From: Ianthella basta
Lineage: Eukaryota > Porifera > Demospongiae > Verongiida > Ianthellidae
Assembly (NCBI GenBank): GCA_964019415.1
Contig: OZ025880.1
Location: forward strand, 7,370,585 to 7,434,584
Direction: 5' to 3'
Length of the DNA stretch: 64,000 bases
How positions within the stretch are numbered: position 1 is the first letter of the stretch; each line of letters begins with the position of its first letter. The notes beneath the pieces were generated by a model, which was given only the letters and a program-made list of their open reading frames with translations, did no database searches and had not been told where the DNA came from. A program made the translations under genes and the position numbers. Positions 53,801-64,000 of the stretch are shown one piece after another.

Positions 53801-56800
53801 ACCACACACCACTGGCACCCCTCACCACACACCACTGGCACCCCTCACCACACACCACTGGCACCCCTCACCACACACCACTAGCACCCCTCACCACACA
53901 CACACCACTGGCACCCCTCACCACACACCACTGGCACCCCTCACCACACACACACCACTAGCACCCCTCACCACACACACACCACTGGCACCCCTCACCC
54001 CACACACACCACTGGCACCCCTCACCACACACACCACTGGCACCCCTCACCACACACACACCACTGGCACCCCTCACCACACACACACCACTAGCACCCC
54101 TCACCACACACACACCACTGGCACCCCTCACCACACACACCACTGGCACCCCTCACCACACACACACCACTGGCACCCCTCACCACACACACACCACTGG
54201 CACCCCTCACCACACACCACTAGCACCCCTCACCACACACACACCACTGGCACCCCTCACCACACACACACCACTGGCACCCCTCACCACACACACACCA
54301 CTGGCACCCCTCACCACACACACACCACTGGCACCCCTCACCACACACCACTGGCACCCCTCACCACACACACACCACTAGCACCCCTCACCACACACAC
54401 ACCACTGGCACCCCTCACCACACACACACCACTGGCACCCCTCACCACACACACCACTGGCACCCCTCACCACACACACACCACTGGCACCCCTCACCAC
54501 ACACCACTGGCACCCCTCACCACACACACCACTGGCACCCCTCACCACACACACACCACTGGCACCCCTCACCACACACCACTGGCACCCCTCCCCACAC
54601 ACACCACTGGCACCCCTCACCACACACACCACTGGCACCCCTCACCACACACCACTAGCACCCCTCACCACACACACACCACTGGCACCCCTCACCACAC
54701 ACACACCACTGGCACCCCTCACCACACACCACTGGCACCCCTCACCACACACACACCACTGGCACCCCTCACCACACACACACCACTGGCACCCCTCACC
54801 ACACACCACTAGCACCCCTCACCACACACCACTGGCACCCCTCACCACACACCACTAGCACCCCTCACCACACACACCACTAGCACCCCTCACCGCACAC
54901 CACTAGCACCCCTCACCACACCACTAGCACCCCTCACCACACACCACTAGCACCCCTCACCACACACACCACTGGCACCCCTCACCACACACCACTAGCA
55001 CCCCTCACCACACACCACTGGCACCCCTCACCACACACCACTGGCACCCCTCACCACACACCACTGGCACCCCTCACCACACACACCACTAGCACCCCTC
55101 ACCACACACCACTGGCACCCCTCACCACACACCACTGGCACCCCTCACCACACACACCACTGGCACCCCTCACCACACACCACTAGCACCCCTCACCACA
55201 CACCACTGGCACCCCTCACCACACACCACTAGCACCCCTCACCACACACCACTGGCACCCCTCACCACACACCACTAGCACCCCTCACCACACACCACTG
55301 GCACCCCTCACCACACACCACTGGCACCCCTCACCACACACACCACTAGCACCCCTCACCACACACCACTGGCACCCCTCACCACACACCACTGGCACCC
55401 CTCACCACACACCACTAGCACCCCTCACCACACACCACTAGCACCCCTCACCACACACCACTGGCACCCCTCACCACACACCACTAGCACCCCTCACCAC
55501 ACACACCACTGGCACCCCTCACCACACACACACCACTGGCACCCCTCACCACACACACACCACTGGCACCCCTCACCACACACACCACTGGCACCCCTCA
55601 CCACACACCACTGGCACCCCTCACCACACACCACTAGCACCCCTCACCACACACACCACTGGCACCCCTCACCACACACACACCACTGGCACCCCTCACC
55701 ACACACACCACTGGCACCCCTCACCACACACCACCGGCACCCCTCACCACACACACACCACTGGCACCCCTCACCACACACACACCACTGGCACCCCTCA
55801 CCACACACCACTGGCACCCCTCACCACACACCACTGGCACCCCTCACCACACACCACTGGCACCCCTCACCACACACACACCACTGGCACCCCTCACCAC
55901 ACACACACCACTGGCACCCCTCACCACACACACACCACTAGCACCCCTCACCACACACACACCACTGGCACCCCTCACCACACACACACCACTGGCACCC
56001 CTCACCACACACACACCACTGGCACCCCTCACCACACACACCACTGGCACCCCTCACCACACACACCACTGGCACCCCTCATCACACACCACTGGCACCC
56101 CTCACCACACACCACTGGCACCCCTCACCACACACACCACTGGCACCCCTCACCACACACACCACTGGCACCCCTCACCACACACCACTGGCACCCCTCA
56201 CCACACACACACCACTAGCACCCCTCACCACACACCACTAGCACCCCTCACCACACACACACCACTAGCACCCCTCACCACACACCACTAGCCCCCTCAC
56301 CACACACACACCACTAGCACCCCTCACCACACACACCACTAGCACCCCTCACCACACACACCACTAGCACCCCTCACCACACACCACTAGCACCCCTCAC
56401 CACACACACACCACTGGCACCCCTCACCACACACCACTGGCACCCCTCACCACACACCACTGGCACCCCTCACCACACACACACCACTGGCACCCCTCAC
56501 CACACACCACTGGCACCCCTCACCACACACACACCACTGGCACCCCTCACCACACACACACCACTGGCACCCCTCACCACACACCACTAGCACCCCTCAC
56601 CACACACACACCACTGGCACCCCTCACCACACACACCACTGGCACCCCTCACCACACACACACCACTGGCACCCCTCACCACACACACACCACTAGCACC
56701 CCTCACCACACACACACCACTGGCACCCCTCACCACACACACACCACTGGCACCCCTCACCACACACACACCACTGGCACCCCTCACCACACACACCACT

Positions 56801-58849
56801 GGCACCCCTCACCACACACACCACTGGCACCCCTCACCACACACCACTGGCACCCCTCACCACACACACACCACTGGCACCCCTCACCACACACCACTGG
56901 CACCCCTCACCACACACACACCACTGGCACCCCTCACCACACACACACCACTAGCACCCCTCACCACACACCACTGGCACCCCTCACCACACACCACTGG
57001 CACCCCTCACCACACACCACTGGCACCCCTCACCACACACCACTGGCACCCCTCACCACACACCACTAGCACCCCTCACCACACACACACCACTGGCACC
57101 CCTCACCACACACCACTGGCACCCCTCACCACACACACACCACTGGCACCCCTCACCACACACACCACTAGCACCCCTCACCACACACCACTGGCACCCC
57201 TCACCACACACCACTGGCACCCCTCACCACACACACACCACTAGCACCCCTCACCACACACACACCACTGGCACCCCTCACCACACACCACTAGCACCCC
57301 TCACCACACACACCACTAGCACCCCTCACCACACACACACCACTGGCACCCCTCACCACACACCACTGGCACCCCTCACCACACACACACCACTGGCACC
57401 CCTCACCATACACACACCACTGGCACCCCTCACCACACACACACCACTGGCACCCCTCACCACACACACCACTAGCACCCCTCACCACACACACACCACT
57501 AGCACCCCTCACCCCACACACCACTGGCACCCCTCACCACACACACCACTGGCACCCCTCACCACACACACACCACTAGCACCCCTCACCCCACACACCA
57601 CTGGCACCCCTCACCACACACACACCACTGGCACCCCTCACCACACACACCACTGGCACCCCTCACCACACACACACCACTAGCACCCCTCACCACACAA
57701 GCACACGCCCTCCTACCTCCAATGCGTGTTCCACGTCACCTGTTGCCTCCTTCAATCCCTTCCCTCTTTGCCGGTACTCCTTCAGGAGGTGTGCCTTCCT
57801 GGCACCGTAGATGATCTTGTCATCAACATCTGTCACATTCATGACATAGAGCACATCGTAGTTGAAGTAGTTAGTCAGGACACGTCGGAGGATGTCAAAT
57901 GATATGTAGGACCTGAGGGGTGGAGAAGGGGAGGGGAGGGGAGGGGAGGGGAGGGGGAGGGAAGGGGAGTGTAAGTGGGTGGATGTATGTGGGACGGTAG
58001 TGGGTCATTCACTGGAATCACACACTTGAAGCAGATACACATCATAACATACACCAAAGTACAGCTAGGGGTACACCAGTGGAGGGGGCGTGTGCAGTCC
58101 ACACCCACACACTACAGACGCCTCACTACAGTGTTAGAGGTGACTCTGAGGGCACCTCACATGGTGGTAGGAGGCGTGACGTGTCTCACTGGCACACAAT
58201 GGACCACTGGACAGCCAATGATGGCCATGACACATGCACACTAAGGGAAGTCTACGGGGAACCCCCTCCTCCCTCCCCAGCTCATGGACTGGCCAGCCAC
58301 AATACCTACCTGGCATGTCCCATGTGAGAGGCGTCGTAGACAGTGGGCCCACATGAGTACCACGTCACACGGCGGCCGTCCATCGGAATGAACTCTTCCT
58401 AAAGGTGATAGGTGGGCAACAATCAGAGCATGCATTGACTGTGACTCACACACCAGACTCCGCCCACTGGTGGGGACTCCACTCGGGAGTTGACAGTAAT
58501 AACAATTATTACAAGAACCAGTTTTTGTAAATTTGACACAAACAACGATACTATCGCCCCTCCCCCTCCTCGATCTGTGGCCGTCCCTGCTGGATACGGC
58601 ACAAGGAACCATTACCCCACATGCTAGACCCCAGCGCCCCACGCTAAGACCACCCCGCACCTTCTGTCGCGTGAAGCTGTTGAACAACTTTAATTTGGAC
58701 GTCTCTTTGGATTGCGGGGCGCACCAGGCCCGTTCTGCGCCGCCAGCCATCCCTGAAGCGGCGCGGAAGCGGGAGGCTAGAGATACGGACGCGGATCGCA
58801 AAAGGAGGCCAAAGCGCTGACCGAGAAGTAGGGCTGTGATGATGGGCAT
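44856..58849 (-). CDS. CARS1: Cysteinyl-tRNA synthetase, about 20 exons
   Basis: Class I aminoacyl-tRNA synthetase charging tRNA-Cys. Exons (several +/- a few bases): 58661-58849, 58310-58398, 57717-57912, 48913-48978, 48592-48705, 48358-48447, 48200-48290, 48011-48118, 47391-47544, 47228-47315, 47045-47153, 46843-46971, 46612-46711, 46145-46188, 45915-46056, 45656-45796, 45431-45575, 45240-45299, 45079-45164 and 44856-44990. Visible signatures are the Zn-site cysteine with HIGH box ([18 protein letters not shown]), [11 protein letters not shown], the metazoan insertion (exons 4-6), [36 protein letters not shown] and the KMSKSLKNF loop. The C-terminal Lys/Glu-rich extension has [19 protein letters not shown]. 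Exon 1 starts with an Arg/Ala/Leu-rich leader ([20 protein letters not shown]), with a second Met 33 codons later (MAGGAERA). Intron 3 is 8.7 kb, almost all minisatellite. Confidence 0.95.
44991..45036. repeat. G-run tract abutting the CARS1 last acceptor
   Basis: GGGGGGGA-type runs on the + strand, polypyrimidine on the coding strand, directly upstream of the last exon. Confidence 0.8.
47590..48005. repeat. (CCCCT)n / CCCCTAGCCCCTCC array in CARS1 intron 8
   Basis: About 415 bp, with a 28-bp-like higher-order unit (CCCCTCTCCCTAGCCCCTCC). On the coding strand it is G-rich and starts at the exon 8 donor. Confidence 0.85.
48800..48892. repeat. (CCCCT)n tract in CARS1 intron 4
   Basis: About 90 bp of CCCCT repeat on the + strand. 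It is G-rich on the coding strand, about 20 bp downstream of the exon 4 donor. Confidence 0.85.
49029..57699. repeat. 8.7-kb minisatellite filling CARS1 intron 3
   Basis: Roughly 350 copies of a unit of 23, 25 or 27 bp, CCACTGGCACCCCTCACCA followed by 2-4 CA dinucleotides. The common variant has TAG instead of TGG; rare variants are CCGGCACC and AGCCCCCTC. Starts 50 bp from exon 4 and ends 18 bp from exon 3. On the CARS1 strand each unit contains G|GTGAGG, a donor-like sequence. A block of about 3.1 kb occurs twice (about 50880-53940 and 54290-57130), recognisable by shared order of variant units. ORFs here (VVRGASGVC repeats) are artefacts. Confidence 0.95.
57915..57972. repeat. (GGGGA)n tract abutting the CARS1 exon 3 acceptor
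   Basis: GGGGA repeat on the + strand, polypyrimidine on the coding strand directly upstream of exon 3. Confidence 0.8.
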
Positions 58850-59000
58850 GGTGGGTACTTGGTCAGCTGACTTGCACGTGATACGCCATTGCTTAGGGGG
58901 TTTCCCTGATTAGCTTGTCTAGCGCGCTAGCCCTACTTCGTGGTACATGTACATGTACCACATATCAGCATTCACTGACTGGGGGGGAATCTATATATTA
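58850..59000. promoter_or_regulatory. Upstream region of CARS1
   Basis: Region immediately upstream of the CARS1 start. It contains a self-complementary GTACATGTACATGTAC block (58943-58958). No TATA box was identified; promoter role is inferred from position. Confidence 0.4.
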
Positions 59001-59264
59001 ACTAGAAATAACAAAATTTTTCTACAAAAATAGCAAGGATGTAGGGATGGCACAAAAAGTACAGAAACAAGTAAAGGCTGTTACACAGTGGAGCATTAAC
59101 CATGGTCCCTACATGCAAGAATGTCGCACCTTATAGTCCTACACCCTTGAATGTAGGGACGATGGTTAATACCCCACTGTGTAACAGCCTTTACTTGTTT
59201 CTGTACTTTTTGTGCCATCCCTACATCCTTGCTATTTTTGTAGAAAATTTTTATTATTTCTAGT
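59001..59264. mobile_element. Foldback MITE (long palindrome)
   Basis: Two arms of about 115 bp (59001-59115 and 59148-59264) are near-perfect inverted copies around a loop of about 30 bp, both reading inward ACTAGAAATAA. No coding sequence. Target duplication unclear. Confidence 0.85.
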
Positions 59265-60226
59265 TTCTGTACTTTTTATGGTGTGCAAGCTGCACATACT
59301 AAGTGCCACTAGAGGACATCCATGTAGGTTAAAGTATAGGACCTTATTTCTGTAATCCTGGAGCTCGAGGTGTCAGCTATCTCCTAGCTTCCGCGCCAGC
59401 CCACCTAATAGCGTAGAAACAGTGACCGGAAGTTAGCCGAATACTAATTAAAATGGCGGGTCCACGGATTACCTTTTGAAACGACGCGCAAGCTAACTTC
59501 GGCCTAAGCCCTTGTCTCGTATACACCTCAGACGGCCTCCTGATGGTGTTGGCTGGCTTTTGGACAGAAACTGAAGGAACAGTAGGCGGAAAACTGCCTT
59601 TCCTGAACGTCATCATAAAATGGCGTCTTGCGCGTAGCAATGTCTCCCGAAAGACTCGGTAACCCCACTGTGTGAACAATACGCTTTAGGAGCCTATACT
59701 TCGAAAGAATACAGCTCGGTTAATTTTCAGTAGTTTCGTCTTCGAATTAGTTCGATAGCTAATTTTGTTCGTCAGTTACAGCTGGCGAAGAAGAATATGA
59801 AAACGAAAATGGATGTTTTCGAGTGTCATTTTCTCGCTGACAGACCACGTTCACTTGCCTTCCAGGTCAGTTTAGTGTATGAATATTTCGTATTTAGCCC
59901 TACGAAGCCTCGTTTTGGCGGTTTTCGACGCTTTTCGTGTTTTCGTCCCTATGCCAATGTATTGTGAATTCGAAACACCCTGTACCATCCCTACATAGAG
60001 TACTATCGTACTCTCTGATGTGCTTGTTCGACCCTCCGTCCGTCCGTCCGACCGAGTAGATTAACACTTCTCCCGCAGCGTGCGTGCGTGCGATCCGCGT
60101 GAAACTCCGGATTATTACGGGGCGACGTATGGAGAGTGTCATAAGGGGGTAGACTGAAGAGGAGTCGCTGGGCCCGAGGAGAGGGCCGCAAGAATTCCCT
60201 CCTTTAGGGAATAAGACGCCATGTTT
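59265..60226. other. Intergenic, no firm gene
   Basis: One candidate short coding exon on the + strand (ATG at about 59797 or 59809, ending CAG|GTCAGT at 59866) has no recognised continuation. A CCGT repeat lies at 60037-60050. Confidence 0.35.
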
Positions 60227-60362
60227 TTCGCGGGCTACACTACAGGCAATGAAGGAGCCCCAGTTGCGTAGAAGCCCGCAGAAGGCGGGCTCCTTTGTGA
60301 CGCGCTACACTAGAGGCAATGAAGGAGAGCCGTAGTGTAGAAGCCCGCAGAAGGCGGGCTCT
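60227..60362. repeat. Two tandem copies of a hairpin-bearing unit
   Basis: Each copy contains CTACACTA.AGGCAATGAAGGAG, then a perfect stem-loop AGCCCGC-AGAA-GGCGGGCT (about 60268-60291 and 60340-60361). It resembles the Helitron terminal hairpins elsewhere in the window but lacks a following CTRR. Confidence 0.7.
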
Positions 60363-61011
60363 TCCATATTATAATGTGAAAAGGAGAAGACAAAAGGAAA
60401 GGGAGAGGGAGGCAGAGAGGAGCAGGAGGATGAGGGAGGAGCAGCAAGATGCTGACAGGGAGAGGGAGGCAGAGAGGGGAAGGAGGAGGAGGGAGGTGCA
60501 GCAAGAAGCTGACAGGGAGAGGGAGGCAGAGAGGGGCAGGAGGAGGAGGGAGGAGCAGCAAGAAGCTGACAGGGAGAGGGAGACAGAGAGGGGCAGGAGG
60601 AGGAGGGAGGAGCAGCAAGAAGCTGACAGGGAGAGGGAGGCAGAGAGGGGCAGGAGGAGGAGGGAGGAGCAGCAAGAAGCTGACAGGGAGAGGAAGGCAG
60701 AGAGGGGCAGGAGGAGGAGGGAGGAGCAGCAAGAAGCTGACAGGGAGAGGGAGGCAGAGAGGGGCAGGAGGAGGAGGGAGGAGCAGCAAGATGCTAACAG
60801 GGAGAGGGAGGCAGAGAGGGGCAGGAGGAGGAGGGAGGAGCAGCAAGATGCTGACCAGAGAAGGACAAGTGCAAGGGTGAGGCAGCAACAGAGAAGAGCT
60901 ATTACACCAGCTGTTACTGGGAGTGGCAGAGTCTACCTGAGGCCCATGACTACAGTGTGTCACCATTGGAAACACCATCATAGAAGTGCTGTGGGAGGAG
61001 CACTGTTGTGA
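60319..61011 (+). CDS. Arg/Glu-rich repeat ORF, unrecognised
   Basis: A 230-codon ORF. Residues from about 33 to 180 are seven copies of a 19-residue repeat (DREREAERGRRRREEQQEA) encoded by a 57-bp tandem repeat, predicted as a highly charged continuous helix. A unique tail (ITPAVTGSGRVYLRP, then a His-rich HHWKHHHRSAVGG) follows. The start overlaps the hairpin repeat (residues RSVEARRRRALP), so the true start may lie further in. It may be a fragment of a mobile-element protein, since charged repeats of this kind occur in Helitron-type proteins (weak inference). No promoter or splice evidence. Confidence 0.4.
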   Translation: MKESRSVEARRRRALPYYNVKRRRQKEREREAERSRRMREEQQDADREREAERGRRRREVQQEADREREAERGRRRREEQQEADRERETERGRRRREEQQEADREREAERGRRRREEQQEADRERKAERGRRRREEQQEADREREAERGRRRREEQQDANREREAERGRRRREEQQDADQRRTSARVRQQQRRAITPAVTGSGRVYLRPMTTVCHHWKHHHRSAVGGALL

Positions 61012-61111
61012 GATCACTGTCGTTGGAGGGCCGTCGCCACTGTGTTGTAGGTACTCGCTAGTACACATAAATATGCTACAGTGCAGACACTGATCTCTGT
61101 TCACATGAAGT

Positions 61112-63926
61112 TCACAGTGTGCTGTTGGCACAGGCTGCCGGCTGGTTGAGGCGGAACACAGCTCCACAGTCACAGCTAGAGGCTGGCCCCACCACAGAGG
61201 AGGAGGAGAGGTTGCGAAATCCCTCAGAGGGGCAAAGTGTGTCTGCCCATGGCATCCTCTCCTCCTCACAGTACAGCTTGGCAGGCACACCTTCAGTGAC
61301 CACAGCACGGTAGATGGCTGAACCTGTGCCAATGAACATTGCCAGGAACCCAAAGACCAAGATAGCAAAAGCAGTAACTTGCTTCACCCTTGAGAAGACA
61401 CTCTTCCCCTTGATGAGCTTGAGGTAAGCAGCTGCTGGGAAGATCAATGCAATGGGAATTGAAGATAAACAGCCCTAAATTGGGAGAGGAGGAGAGTGTG
61501 TGTGTGGAGGGGGGGGGGGGGGGGAATCATATCAGAATACTACTTTCCCATTCATCCCATCTTGAATCCCTTCTTGCAACCCCAGGTGACTCACTGCGAT
61601 GGCCAGAACAGCTTCCAGGTTCTCAGTGGGTATTCCAATTGATGCACTCAAACCCACCAGGAGGAGGGTGAGGAAGATGTGCCTTGGGAGGGACTTCCTG
61701 AGAGGCGTGTACAGGAAGTGCTCCACCCACTGACGCACACGCCCATTCTTCAAATGCACCATCCACCTCCGGGGCACCTCTTGCAAGGCCAACTCCACCA
61801 CCTAGTTAGGGAAGGACGCAGTGTTCACTCCAACACTCACCACTTCACTCCACACACACACCCAATGCAGTCACCTCTCGTGTCACATGCAGCTCAATGG
61901 GGTAGGTCAGCATGATGATGAAAGTGTACATGGCTCTTGCGACATTAGCTGCTGGGTCCTTCTCACAGTAGTTGTTCAGAAGGTCACCTGCGCATGTGGG
62001 GAGAGCAGGAAGGATACTCAGGACAAGGCCCTGACCTGTTGGATGTGTCTCTGCTGGTCGCACCCTGAGTGTTGCCTTGAAAGGTGAGGTAGCCCAGTAT
62101 CCCCAGCATGCTAAGGAACACCATGCAGGAGAACACAGAGATGTTAGTGGCGATGGCGTAGGTCTTCATTGTCTTGTTCCTCAGGGAGTTGTAGACCAGG
62201 AAGATGTTGTGGTGGCACACATAGGCTGAGTGGAGGCAAACTGGAGAGTGGAGTAGTACCTGTTTCCATGTAAGGCTTGGTGCACTACCACTCACCTGTT
62301 GCCAGGATTCCGACTGCCGAGAAGACTTCAAAGTTAATGAACCAGGTGCCAACGAACCAGGGTGGTTCGCTGCCATGACAACAAGGTGCACTTGGCTCCA
62401 CAATTGTAGTGTCATTCACAACTACAAAGTCGTAGCAGCGTCTGCGGAGGCCAAGCATGTGACCACCACACCAGTAGAGAGGGAGTAGTAGGGTGTGTTG
62501 CCATGGTTACAGAGCACTTCACTCACACTGTACAGAACAGAGCAATGATCTCGTACAAAACAATGACTTGAAGGACTGCAATCAGGAACACTGCAATACC
62601 TGAGAACTGCATGGGGAGGGAGGAATGGGGGGTACTTCACAGGGGAATCCCCCGACATTCAAAAGCTGTCACCTTCTCAAGGCTGACAATATTCCTTAGT
62701 GAGGACACTGGGAGCATCACCAGGAGGATGCAGAGGGTCTTGATGAAGGGAGAATTCACAAGGATGGCGGGTGGGGGGGTGTTGTAAATGGCGACTAACA
62801 TGAGGCATGGAAGAGAGACATTTGTACAGTGACACATTAGACTGTAGGTCAGTAACACTCAATCTATTTGTGAGCTACAGAGCACTTGACACACAGCAAG
62901 GTATGCAGGTATAGTAAGGGACTCACATATTCCACTGATTATTCCGGTGATTGTATCTCCCACTATTATGATATAAGACACCATTCCTGCACGGAGAAAT
63001 GGAGAGGAGAGGGGGCCCGATGCTCAAGGATGAGTGGCCATGGAGAAAGGATGATGGAGAACCAAAGAGAAATATGGTGTCAAGCAATGGCCAGGCAGTT
63101 GAATTGCACCACTCACCAGAGAATGCCACTACAAACTGCTCAAAGGCAGCTAGGAGATAACCGATCTTCCCAAAGGCCTTCCTCATCACCTCCTGGTATG
63201 AGGAGCAGCCAACAGAGTTGGCAGTTGACACTAAGATGATTAATGTGTACTCTGACATCACACCAATCAGCACCAACAGGACCACGCCCACACTGAACCC
63301 CGCCTCCCTAATAGCTGCAGGAACACCAATAATCCCACTCCCAATAATGGAATTGATTGTGTTGAATGATGCTCCAACCAAACCACTCTCTTTATCGAGA
63401 TCTTGCTTCTTGTGACTAGACTCATCAGATCCTGGCTCTGTGGGATCCTTGCAATTGGAGTCCTATAGGAGATTGAGAAGAGGAACAAGCAACTGCAGTC
63501 TTGACTTAGCTAGTTAAAGCATGGGTCCTTCATGATATAGTTGCACGGTTATGATCGTATATTGCCAGCATATATAGCACAACACTGCATTCACGCCCTC
63601 AACACAACAGTCGTCATGCCATGCACTAGGAAAGAGAACATCTGAACAAGGAACATAGCACAATATATAAAACACACAAGACACGTGAGTGTCAGCCCCG
63701 AAGGCCTGGGTGCCAAAGGCTGAACGAACACCACCACCTTGTCCCAGCGTGCATCTTCCTTGACTACGTATCCTTTATAATATAGCCAAATGCCCTGATT
63801 TGAACACTCCAGCTAGCTTGCTACTTGCTAGCTAATACATAGCTATAGGCAATGGCTTACATTATTGGCACACTGGGCATCGGCCACGTCCTTGTTCGTT
63901 GCCCCTTTGTAACCGACGCTCCCCAT
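61112..63926 (-). CDS. SLC38A11: SLC38A11-like amino acid transporter, 10 exons
   Basis: Multipass membrane transporter of the amino acid/auxin permease superfamily; SLC38 members move neutral amino acids, usually with Na+. Exons (inner ones +/- a few bases): 63861-63926, 63117-63462, 62935-62990, 62673-62798, 62524-62608, 62297-62437, 62077-62226, 61876-61987, 61597-61803 and 61112-61475 (stop at 61112). Start MGSVGYKGATNKDVADAQ. TM1 carries the family signature GASFNTINSIIGSGIIGVP. Further stretches are MVSYIIIVGDTITGI, CHHNIFLVYNSL (characteristic of SLC38A11/A7/A8), GYLTFQGNTQGDLLNNYC, MLTYPIELHVTREV and FPAAAYLKLIKGKSVFSRVK. A Cys/Asn-rich loop with a glycosylation-type NDT lies in exon 6. 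The closest human relative appears to be A11; orthology is not proven. Confidence 0.88.
61512..61525. repeat. G run in the last SLC38A11-like intron
   Basis: A run of about 14 G, C on the coding strand, about 35 bp upstream of the last exon acceptor. Confidence 0.7.
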
Positions 63927-64000
63927 ACTTTCAGGCCGTCAGCGCGCTGTAGGTTGATGGTGTTGTTTGCACATGACGTAGTTAGCCATACGGAGCCGAC
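63927..64000. other. 5' flank of the SLC38A11-like gene
   Basis: GC-richer sequence immediately upstream of the start codon, probably 5' UTR/promoter. No specific site recognised. Confidence 0.4.

Noticed and set aside
48979..57530. Many minus-strand ORFs with [18 protein letters not shown] repeats
   Set aside because: Pure consequence of the CARS1 intronic minisatellite; frames switch with unit length.
49029..57699. CRISPR array
   Set aside because: Regular repeats but no unique spacers; the whole unit repeats, in an animal intron.
60310..61368. 352-codon minus-strand ORF
   Set aside because: Antisense shadow of the 57-bp repeat, giving Leu/Pro-rich low-complexity sequence that partly overlaps the SLC38A11-like last exon in another frame.

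Overview
The window is nuclear DNA from an animal. Genes are split by many short introns with GT-AG junctions, intergenic gaps are small, and CA microsatellites, minisatellites and transposable elements are abundant. Recognisable genes are metazoan: LRRC9, MORN4, a membrane C-type lectin, a DPY19-type C-mannosyltransferase, ENKUR (enkurin), cytosolic-type cysteinyl-tRNA synthetase and an SLC38A11-like amino acid transporter. Compact intron-rich genes together with RLE-type non-LTR elements, Helitrons and a RecQ-fragment element suggest an early-branching invertebrate. A demosponge is my best guess, at about even odds. It is not bacterial, and most long open frames in the repeats are artefacts of repeat periodicity.

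Layout. 1-5249 (-): the 5' part of LRRC9, 15 exons, running off the left edge. 5.3-6.6 kb: a 21-bp minisatellite and a tRNA-like SINE. 6826-7844 (-): MORN4, about 200 bp head-to-head from a type I transmembrane C-type lectin at 8049-9861 (+). 10.48-14.17 kb (+): an apparently intact R2/CRE-like non-LTR retrotransposon flanked by GTGA tetranucleotide repeats. 14296-19479 (-): a 17-exon DPY19-like gene. 19.5-42.4 kb: an accessory region with two TIR-type elements, three non-autonomous Helitrons, a 263-bp tandem duplication, several minisatellites, and three related terminal exons (26679, 34714, 38361) of an unrecognised family ending in a conserved DPxDRH(E/K) tail. A decayed antisense retrotransposon at 30.66-34.27 kb lies upstream of the second of these exons. 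It is itself interrupted by a 666-bp element that carries a RecQ-helicase fragment and has a perfect 9-bp target duplication. 42440-43892 (+): ENKUR. 44856-58849 (-): cysteinyl-tRNA synthetase, whose third intron is an 8.7-kb minisatellite. 59-60.4 kb: a foldback MITE and hairpin repeats. 60319-61011 (+): an ORF built from a 57-bp repeat. 61112-63926 (-): an SLC38A11-like transporter.

LRRC9, MORN4 and ENKUR have cilium/flagellum or actin-protrusion associations, but no shared pathway can be shown from sequence. The clearest unexplained structure is the orientation of the intronic tandem repeats: C-rich arrays on the coding strand sit just upstream of 3' splice sites, and G-rich arrays sit just downstream of 5' splice sites. 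Two arrays (in LRRC9 and CARS1) repeat a splice-donor-like sequence in every unit.

Exon boundaries were read by eye from reading frame, GT-AG junctions and remembered family similarity. Those marked 'about' may be off by a few bases.
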